Of a stretch of 64,000 bases of DNA, positions 55,005 through 64,000 are shown in pieces (the stretch's first letter is position 1; each line of letters begins with the position of its first letter). The translations under genes and the position numbers were made by a program. Under the pieces are notes generated by a model. The model was given only the letters and a program-made list of their open reading frames with translations, made no database searches and was not told where the DNA came from. Location of the stretch: NCBI GenBank assembly GCA_038030265.1, contig CM075937.1, positions 4,030,001 to 4,094,000 of the forward strand. Direction: 5' to 3'. Origin of the DNA: Corythucha ciliata. Lineage: Eukaryota > Arthropoda > Insecta > Hemiptera > Tingidae.

Positions 55005-58000
55005 ATACCAAAAATGCAATTTTTAGGTTACTGTGACGTTTTTTCTGCTAGCTATATGAGTGAAAGTGACGGTTTTCTTCGTGCATTCTTAATTCCTTGA
55101 GCAAAACGAATTTTTCAGTGGCCGATACGCCGATAGTCACATTTTCGTGCCTTTATGATCTTTTCCATTCGGAAAAGATCATAAATCATCATCATTCTCA
55201 TTACATCATCATCATGGGGTAATTCTTTTCTTTGGCAAAGTGACCTTGTTTTTATGAATGGTGGTGGGAAAACATAGGTTTTGGAGCTAATAAGTTACCC
55301 CGCAATTTCTACCTAACCCGGCGAACCAATATCAAGGTGGCTGGGCGGAGCACGACGAGAACCACGAGGACAAAACAAGGCCGCTGGCAGCTGATGTTAT
55401 GGCTAAAGATGCCGTCACCATTAGTTGGAAAGTAAACTGATAGAGTGATGTTGGGGGGGGGGGGATGGTCACCAAACAGTGCGGTCCAGCCTCTCCTTTG
55501 TCGGCATCATACCTTCAGCTTTCTACTATACTGGACTGCTCGATTCTGGCCCGCATGATGTGCCCGACAATTGAGCCGGGGTCAAAACCTCGGCCATCAC
55601 GGAATGCCCAGTGAACTTACGTGACTCAGTTCTCGCTTTCAGTTTTGAAATATTTGTGAGAAAATGGTTAGTTCGCTCCAACGGCTAGAATTTTTCGTAT
55701 TCCCTCAACACACGTATACGTCACTCTTTGTAGCCAAGATAATCCTTTGTGACCAGGTCCACGCTTTGTGAAAAAAAAAGTATCACCGCATAATTAATCT
55801 GCAACCCTTCGAAGCGAAGGGAAATGCTTTTTTCTCTCTCTCTTTTTTAAAACCCCTACACGTCACTACACAGTTCAGTTAATTATCACTCGTAAACCCG
55901 TAGTTTAAAAAACAAATGCCATCGACCCTCTCGAAGTCACGCCGGTCTTTTAATTAAAACATCGTTCTCCCTGTTTATTTAGGTAGATGGCAAAATAAAA
56001 ACAGCGTGGCCTCAGAGAGGAACACGTGCACACATACATTCATAAAATTATTCGAGAAAATGAGGAGTTGCAAAATTGCGCGGAAGTGAAGAAGATAAAA
56101 GGAAAAATTAAATTTAAAAGAGATAGGGCTCATTCTACTTTCAAAGGAAGATTATTTTAGCCAAGAACTACCCGTTTCACTTCAATTATTCCTTTGGTGG
56201 TGAAACCGAGTTTTTTTTTTGTTTTCCCCTAGAAAATGGCAACCTCTTCCGTTGTTAAGTTTCCCTACAGCTCCAACGATGGATAAGATCCCACCTATTT
56301 AGAAACGAAGAATAAGACCCCAATTACGCAATTATTATGATCCCGATGGATCGATAATCGCGGGCAATATTTTATTGTTCGAGGGAACAGGAGAGTTTTT
56401 ACTGTTTTCGATGAAATACTTTAGAGTATGCAAACAGTGGGAGGATTATTACAAAAGTTGGCTAACTATTCCAGCATGGTTTCATTGTTAACATTTTTCT
56501 TTCTTTTAAAAGTAACTGACGCGCGTTTTATAAAAAGCGAAAAAAAAATGAATGAAAAATTAAGCGAAACCGTTGGAGAAAAGGCTTTCTTGTGGATTTA
56601 ATAAAGTGCGGCAAAAATGCCAGTGAATAAAAGAGAGCCCACGAAGACGGTTGAAATGTTTTAACGACAAAGGTTAACATTTTAATTGAAAATTCCAGGC
56701 ATAATTATTATTCTTTTAATAGTTAGGGTTGAGGAGGGAGAGTTGAAGAAGACTGTTGTAGATCCTTGTCTGGAATAACATTAGGCTGAAGTTACGAAGT
56801 TCAACTCTTCCTTCCTGGCAGTGAGGGCCGTATAATTGACAAGTGTATTGATAAGGGTGCTAACTTAATTCAACTTTGCCTTTTTCTCTTTAGCCTCCTC
56901 CAACCTCTAACAACCATCATTTTTCGATTCGAACAAAATACTCTTATACTATGTACGGTTGAAACAGCCATTTGCGCATAAGATATTTTAGTTTTAGCAC
57001 CACCGCAATATTACAGTTATTATGCAAAGTGCAACACCCTCGGGCTTAAAGTCGTGAATGGATAACTAAAAAAGACAAACGGACGTGTATTTTCTTTGAC
57101 TACATGCATGTAAGAAGAAAAGTTAAGGCCGTTCACTTTAACACGCTCTCGAGCAATAAAGTCGCAGCAATATGGGAAAACAGGGAGCTACTTCAATTTA
57201 AAAGTTTTAATGTGGTGTTTATAGCGGGGATCTTTCTAAAGGCTGTGGGGTCCGTACAGCGGTGGCAAAAACATTAGCGTACAGTGTATGACAACTGCAG
57301 GTTGGGACAAGTTAATAGGGCCATCCTGATATGTGACTTAATTATTCGATGGTTCACAAGTCGAAACATTCAGTTTTCGTGTGAGTATAAAAGAAGAGCG
57401 ATAGCTGGAGGCGTTCGTGAATTAATCGAGGGCTTCAATCTGTAGCTCCTAATAGAATGATGCCTTAGAGTTTTCCAACTTGACAATAACATCGATCATA
57501 AGGTTTGACCTGTGTTACAATAGAGTCCTACGAAAAGTAGGAGACAGGAAACTGTATGACCTTGTTCCAGTCGACTGTTCGCGGCACTTGGGCGAGAAAA
57601 AAAAAAGGAGAAAATACTGCGCCAAGATAATACCACGATAAATTTCCGCACCCTCATGTCCCCATAACCTGGCCCACCCTCTAACATACACGACAGAACG
57701 CTGTGATGGAGTAGCCCGCCTGTCTCTAATGGAGTCTTCGTCTCCTAATGGATTCATCTTCCAGCCACTAACCCCCCCGCCCCACAGCATCTGAATTTGA
57801 GTGGGCGACCCCTTTTTGTAAAATTGTACGGAAGAGAGCCTTCAAAAGACTTGACGGGGGTCAGAAGGGATGGAAAATTGAATTAGATCCCAATGATTAA
57901 TTTTACCCAATTGTTCGTCCCCAAAAAGCCTTTCCTTTTAAGCCTCTCCTCTATACCTCTATCTCACAAGAACAAATCCCCTCTTAAATATTTAACACCG

Positions 58001-61000
58001 GGCTTCCGCTACTGTTTGGTTAAAACAAAAACAGCAGTTTAATTGTATCAAAGCATTACACACACATTCGCAGTGGAATGCAACCCCCCTCCCCATCATA
58101 CATAATCAGAGTGAGTACACCTTATCTTACGCGGTTTATCGCGATTTTTTCCCCATAGAAGCGAGAAGTTCTCAAAATCGAACTCTACTTGTCAGTAGCG
58201 TATAAAAGGTAATCTAAACGCCTTCAACACTCTCGCGCAGGTAACCATCCGTTTCATCAGCAAACTTTTTACGTATTCATAATAAAGCACTATGTTACCC
58301 TCTTTGAAGACCAACTTTGAATTACGAAGGGAAGGAAGCTTATTTGCATATTGCTTTAACTCCGATCATTTTGATTTAAATCTAGCATTAAGTGGGTTAT
58401 TCCATTCCGTGAAGTTGGAACACGTTGTCTGTTCACTACCTTTCAAAGGTCTGATAATGATTAATTTCCTAAAGGCTCATTAAAACTTTACTTTTTGTCA
58501 CAGATTATAATGGCGCGGTTATACTTTTACTCTATACGTAACGTTTAGACAGAATCCTCACACCCTCTGCTCCACGGTAATTTAAAGCAACGATTCAATT
58601 GCAGTCCCATTCTCCCTCGCAAGATTTAATTAATTACTTTACCTAGCTTGGTCGTCCTAGAATTATTAGCACAGAGCGAAGAGTTTCTATATTGACCAAT
58701 ATGGAGTGGTTTACGGTAACCGTCCTAGACACTCTGGTGCGTTTATCAAATCAATAAACATTAAGAGCGTTTACGTATTTAGCTTTTAATTTCTTAGCGT
58801 GGTAGCTTTGTGTTGAGCTTGGTTCCCACTTTACAATTATTTTTTCCTCCTTTTCATACAAAAGTCTACGAAACTACATAAATTGAGGAAACATTACAAC
58901 TGATCCTGAAACCAGCGTTCCCCTGGGGGCTCCGTTCGTATATTAAAAAAAGGTACGTATATTAAAAAAAAAGAAAAAAAAAGCAGAACGGTAGCTTTTT
59001 TACAGCCCCGGTGTTCTCTGCCTTTTAAATATTCCTTTTTCGACCAAATGCTTCATTTTTAACACCTTAGAAAGGTGGAACAAGTTTTCGTATCCTTTCA
59101 CCCTTCAGTTTCCGCCTTTCAAGTTTATAGTGGAGGGAGGATTGTCACCCCGAAATTGGCTACGAGCCAAAACGGTCCGCTGCCAAATGGGTGGTCTTAC
59201 TCGTCATTTTTTTCTTAAAAGTGATACGTCTACTTCTTTCCCGTCCATTTCTTCCTTCAGTGATACTTAAGTTTTGCATGGTATCGAAAACTTTCGATAA
59301 AGAAAAACTGTGAGGAACTTATCTTCACGGTTCTCAAAGTCTGTATCTAGTCTGGTTCTACGGGGGGGGGGGGGAAGGTTCGATTGAAAGATTGAAACGC
59401 GTTGTGCTCTTCCCGTCTCGTATAGCAGGGCAATGAAAAAAGAACAAACTTTTACCGTAGAATTTTTCGAGGAACAATAGAAGCACACCAACATTCTCTT
59501 CATCCTATCTTTGTGCTTTTCTATTTCACTTTCGTTTTATCACTACATCGAATCAGTACAATGTGCATCCTAAATCACACTCGTCTTTCACTTTTCTTTA
59601 ACCGAATTCTGTTAAAGAACGCCACACTGACTTCATTTATTCACTTTTTTTTTGGCCTTCTCGCAAAACCCTCGGACAAAAGCCCATACTTTTCCCTACT
59701 TGATTTGAAAATAATTTACTGCGTTATGGCTTGTTTTGATTGGAAAATAAGATAAAGAAGAAAGCAAAACAAGCCAAAATCCTAAATATAAATCATTAAT
59801 AAGATGGCGTTGAGCTGGTGGTGACAAAGTTGATGGGAAATCTGGAAAAACTCCAATCGATATTTTGTAACGTTAGAAAACGTTAACGTATAAATTAAGT
59901 CACTTGACTCGCAAAGCTGGGAAAGAGCACAGGGCGAAAAAATGTATCAAGAAAGGGTTTAGTTCTAGAAACTTTTATCCATACATAGCGATTAGATTAG
60001 TCAAAAGAGAAAATGCTCCTCTCTTGACTCTCGTTCAGAACAGTTCGTTCTGTAAGATGGTTTTAATCAGATTACTCTTGAGCCTTCCTCTCCCTCCTTC
60101 CAAACGTCATCGTAACCGTGGGACAATCACAAGGGCCTCACGCGTAGAGGGAAGCCGCTAAATCTTACTATACTATCTCTTTATTATCTCCATCCCTCCC
60201 CACCGGATTCCAACGAGAGTAAACCCTTAATAGTAAGAAGGGATGAGCCAGCTCTTTGAATCAATTGACGTTTGTCGTACATACCCGAGAAACTTGGCAC
60301 TTTACACGCCGTCGAATAAATTGGCACGGCAGCCTTTCAGACTAATTTGCTCGAATGTCCTATTTAGTGACTCTTCCAAAACACCCGGCTCTCCCTTGAA
60401 ATGTCTCTATTCGTCGCGTAGCCCAGCACAAATATTTCTGTTGTAACCTGCTATTTTCCATTGGGAATTGACCTGCTGGAGTCTACAAAATATTATATGG
60501 GAGAAAACTGGAGCAGCAAGGTCAAATCGAGGGTGTAACCCTGTGCCCCTTGCCTTCTCACGTTCCAGATTTGTTCACCTCATGGAACTCATATTATTCC
60601 GTTTCACGTCATTAATGCGCAGCTCATTTCATCCCTTTTCGGTCTGGTACGTTCAACAGGAATCCTCCGGTTCAACTTACTGTTCTAATGTAATCCCCCC
60701 CCCCTCAACCCTACAGTTAGCGTTATTGGGGGGGGGGGCACAAAAAACTCGTAACCCTCTAGATCCAAGGATTAAAAAGAGAATCGTAAAAACAAATGCT
60801 CGAAAGCTTAAAATTTGCATCAATCGAACCTTTTGTTCTACGAGAGAGGTCTAGACATTGCAAGGATAAAGCAGAGAAGGAGGATAGAAACTAGAAAACA
60901 CGATTAATAATTCTGTGAGGATAGAAAATGAGGACTATTTGTTATCCGTCCAAACAGCTACAACTCCAACGACATTTTACTCCATTAATTGCATTCCGAC

Positions 61001-61399
61001 ATGACTAATTCAACACGGAAACAACCACACGGTGCTCGAGCTCTTTTCCCACGAAGAAAAATACGAGAAATTTCGCGGAGCATGAAAAATAAACGAGCAG
61101 GTAAGGTATTCCTTAAGGGCAAAAATATAGCGATGTTTGTAGGTTTTCTTTTCCAATAATAATATCAAAAAAGAAGAAGGGAAAATCTCATTCCCGGCGG
61201 ATATGACGTTCAAAGCAAAACAAAATTTCAATCGAACGACCCGCGAAGCGATCCTTATCCGTACACGCATACATTTATATTGTGTGCGTCTTCACGGAAA
61301 GAAAACAACCGTACGACGTCAATGCTCCAGTAAACAGAGCTGGACAATATTTTCAAATTTAAATTACTTACAATTTAATGAGCTGTCAACTCTGACTTC

Positions 61400-61560
61400 G
61401 CTCACTTAAAAAACAGTTTTTCTATTCTGCCTCGCTAAAACCCCAATTTCGTGGGTTACGTTTGCTGAAAATAACAAGTACGTCAATTTCGCTCATTAAT
61501 ACCCCATTTTCGCGGATTTGACTAACAAAAAAGCCCTTTTTTCGGGGCATTTTGAGCGTG
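61400..61560. repeat. Degenerate minisatellite, CAATTTCGTGGGTT type
   Basis: About four units with CCCCAATTTCGTGGGTT and CCCATTTTCGCGGATTTGAC. Confidence 0.6.
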
Positions 61561-63981
61561 TCTATAGCCCTTTGAGCTGGGCAGGCCTTGAAAGCATGCC
61601 GAACATGGAAATCTTGTTGTGACCATCAGATGGATGGATGGCGAGAGGAATGCTTGCCCCTTCTGTCCCTGATATCCACGATCTTCTTTGAGAAGCTATT
61701 GTTTTCTAAGAACAAATGGTGGTTACGCGCTTGTTGAGGGCTATAACTTGCCAGTTTGCGGGCTTATGAGTCCCTGACGAGGTAGTATTCGTTTCTGGGA
61801 TGGAAGATTGTAGTTTGAGGAGCTAAATTACCGCAGTTTCCGAGCCTAGGACAGCCCCAGGAGACCAAAATTACAAGTTCAGAGCCGAAAGTATGTAGGT
61901 ATCACTTTCTGGGGGGAAACTGTCATTTTTTTCAAAGCAGAAAATCCAGAATATGAAGGCTTCAACGACATTCCCAGCAGGTGTCATTTTGTGACAGATA
62001 ACGACCTTTCAGTTCACATTCTGTTTCAGGGTACGAATTGAACCGATTTCAGCGAGTTACCAGCGCAAGCATTCCACCGCGGACGGAAGCGCAATCGACA
62101 GCCCTGAGATCCAAGGAAGAGCCTCGACGAACCCTGAACTCGTTGGGCCCACCTCTGCGAGCCAAATAAGAAAATCGGCAGAATCGAAAAACGCAAAACA
62201 ACAACGGTAAAGTATAATGGTGAGCCTTGATGCACGGTGGTCTCAAACTGGGCCTCATAAAGTCATTCGTAACTTGAAATTCCTACCCGACTTCCAAGTG
62301 CCTAATTTTATTACATTTAGCCCCCACAGTGTGCACACTGATGATGTGTTCCATGAAGTTTTGAGTAGGAAATTTAGGATAAAGCTTCAAATTTTTTAGT
62401 TAACACGGCGAGTGCTATACTGAGGGCGAAAACGGTATTGCAATGAGGTATATCGAAAGACGCGTCAAGTTCGTCGTTCTATAGTTTGTTATATGGAGAT
62501 TGCGGGTTCGCAGTTGAATAATCTATCCATTCATAGGCTTCAATAGAGTTACACCGATACGGATGAAATGAAATTGCTTCGTGCAACCAATCACTTCGGA
62601 AACTTGAGAGGAGGCACTACAACCAGCCGTTAATAATTTTTAATTATCAAGTAAGCACAACCGCTGTTCGAAAGTCATACACCGCTTCGAATCTGTGTTG
62701 CTCTCCTTGGAATCCATAATTACGGACACTTTTATAATGCATATACATATTACCTACTTATTACAAACTTTAGATTGCAAGCCTTGACTCATTCCATGCG
62801 GAAAATGCAACAAGCCCTCCTTCCTGATTCAAATCGTCTGACGTCAACTAGACCAAGATCAAGGCGGATACATTTAAGAGAGGCTGGAAGATGAAACGCT
62901 CATATTTTCTCCGTATTTTTTTTTTTTTATTCCGCTCTTCAAGTCCACCTTAAACTCTCCATCGCGTCTGAGGAAGCTTATTTATTATTCTATGAAAGTC
63001 CCACGGTCCTTACCCGCTTGCTCGTATAGCGTTATTATTGCGGGATCGAGTCTACAGCTTGGGAAACTCCCTTCATTCTCATTCACAGTGTCCGCACGAA
63101 TATTCATAGCGCGTGTGACTCGAAGTGAATGAATGACTGACTTAGAAGAGTTGAAGAAAAAAGAAAGAGATAAAGGTGAAAACTGCAGTTACGAGAACGT
63201 TTTCGCCTTCTGAATTCCTAAGTATAGGAAAGGGGAGGGGGACCGAGGTTGATTGAAAAACTTGTTCTTTTTACACGGACCCAGAATAATGTACGCTAAG
63301 AAAATTTACAAAGCAGCGTCACGTGCGATGTCATTATGGGAATTTTTTTACGCACAGAGGCAAATCTAATTATTAAAAAAAAAAAAAATTAGCAAAAGAG
63401 AAACAAAATAAAAAATGCATGGATTTCCAGGCCTGGAAAATTGACGACCACATGCCCTTAGGAAGTGATGGGGAAGGGAAACGGTTATGTTCAAGAAAAG
63501 AAGCCAAGTTATTGTATACTCCGGTTTTTATGCGCAACTTTACATACGCGTCTCTGGGATGTTAATGTTTACCAAGAAAGGCGAAAATAAAACGGTGGAA
63601 AGAGCCGCGTCGTATATAGCTCCACACCATTTGTGCACAACTTCCTCTTGTTCTGACATTATTATTAAATTGGCATACTGATGTGACAGGGTTTCAACTT
63701 ACTAAATGAAAATTTCAAAGAGACGAGAGATCGAATGAGAATAAGATGATGAAGCGGAGGGGGAGGGTTTTCCTCTAGATCTTATTCGCATTAACCCTAC
63801 AGCTGCCAACATCTTTGCCCATCCCTTTTCCGAAAAGAGCTCCAGTTTACAATTTGCAAGGTGTAACTTGTACCTTCACCGTTATGGTATTCTGAATTAA
63901 ATTTCCAAGCAAATAAATCCAAGCTCACCTTTTTACTTCCATGTTCTTATAATGTAAATTGATTTCGCTCGAGGATTTACC

Positions 63982-64000
63982 TGAAACAAAAATGAATGAA
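63982..64000 (-). CDS. Possible end of a signal-peptide exon at the window edge
   Basis: On the minus strand, TTCATTTTTGTTTCAG is followed by GTAAAT, a good donor. Read in the frame that ends in phase 1, the visible part is hydrophobic (SFIFVS) and joins the phase-1 acceptor at 39130 to give SFIFVSA/GDYFY. This resembles a signal-peptide cleavage site. The same bases could instead be an acceptor (pyrimidine tract plus CAG), so confidence is low. Confidence 0.25.

Larger units (their letters stand above)
39131..63981. other. 25 kb without convincing exons (likely upstream intron)
   Basis: I checked the open frames here on both strands; apart from the MULE none resembles a protein. The content is dispersed repeats, minisatellite arrays, a tRNA-like gene, a decayed MULE and unclassified AT-rich DNA. 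If the edge exon at 63982 is real, this is the first coding intron of the SEA/mucin-like gene. Confidence 0.5.

Noticed and set aside
63929..63980. Small minus-strand exon with ATG (MEVK) between CAG and GTGAGC
   Set aside because: It would end in phase 2, which does not match the phase-1 acceptor at 39130; the alternative reading of the same site as a donor fits better.

Overview
The window is animal nuclear DNA, most likely from an arthropod. It holds one large intron-rich host gene on the minus strand, and nearly everything else is transposable elements and repeats. The evidence for an arthropod is the mix of Jockey-type and RNase H-bearing non-LTR elements, Ty3/Gypsy elements with a tRNA-Ser-type primer site, a Copia element with an initiator-Met-tRNA-like primer site, an errantivirus-like env/LTR remnant, a MULE with a SWIM finger, and spliced exons with GT..AG borders. 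I see no bacterial operon, CRISPR array or rRNA gene.

Layout. 1-3061: a Jockey-type LINE on the minus strand, cut by the window edge and 5' truncated. 4197-4879: an errantivirus-like env tail plus a 308-bp LTR. 5881-9619: a dead LINE with endonuclease, RT and RNase H, bounded by a 13-bp target duplication. 10545-12025: the putative last exon and 3' UTR of the host gene, the UTR carrying a nearly perfect 440-bp tandem duplication. 12026-31155: a putative 19-kb intron holding an inverted pair of dispersed repeats, a Gypsy element (Gypsy-1) with an intact 1209-codon gag-pol inserted into a CXC-domain fragment, a deleted Copia copy split by a second Gypsy (Gypsy-2), and a nest of palindromic elements. 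31156-39130: thirteen further exons whose splice phases all agree. 39131-63981: 25 kb without convincing exons, containing minisatellites, a tRNA-like gene and a decayed MULE.

The host gene. Fourteen exons give an open 1218-residue C-terminal part: a Ser/Thr/Pro-rich mucin-like ectodomain with at least eight copies of an LLPPGFK-like motif, one SEA domain with a GSVLV self-cleavage-type site, one transmembrane helix and a cytoplasmic tail. I cannot name the gene. A signal-peptide exon may lie at the right window edge.

Most unusual element. Gypsy-1 (13294-17105) has no tRNA primer site. Instead, 22 bases directly after its 5' LTR are a perfect reverse complement of bases inside its own 3' LTR, the arrangement of self-priming Tf1/sushi-type elements. 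Its 5' LTR is cut to 36 bp, ending within a few bases of the primer's 3' end. Other notable structures are the nested palindromes at 26940-28972, the mirrored minisatellite arrays at 41.8-44.3 kb, and Gypsy-2, whose near-identical LTRs flank a pol broken in about five places.
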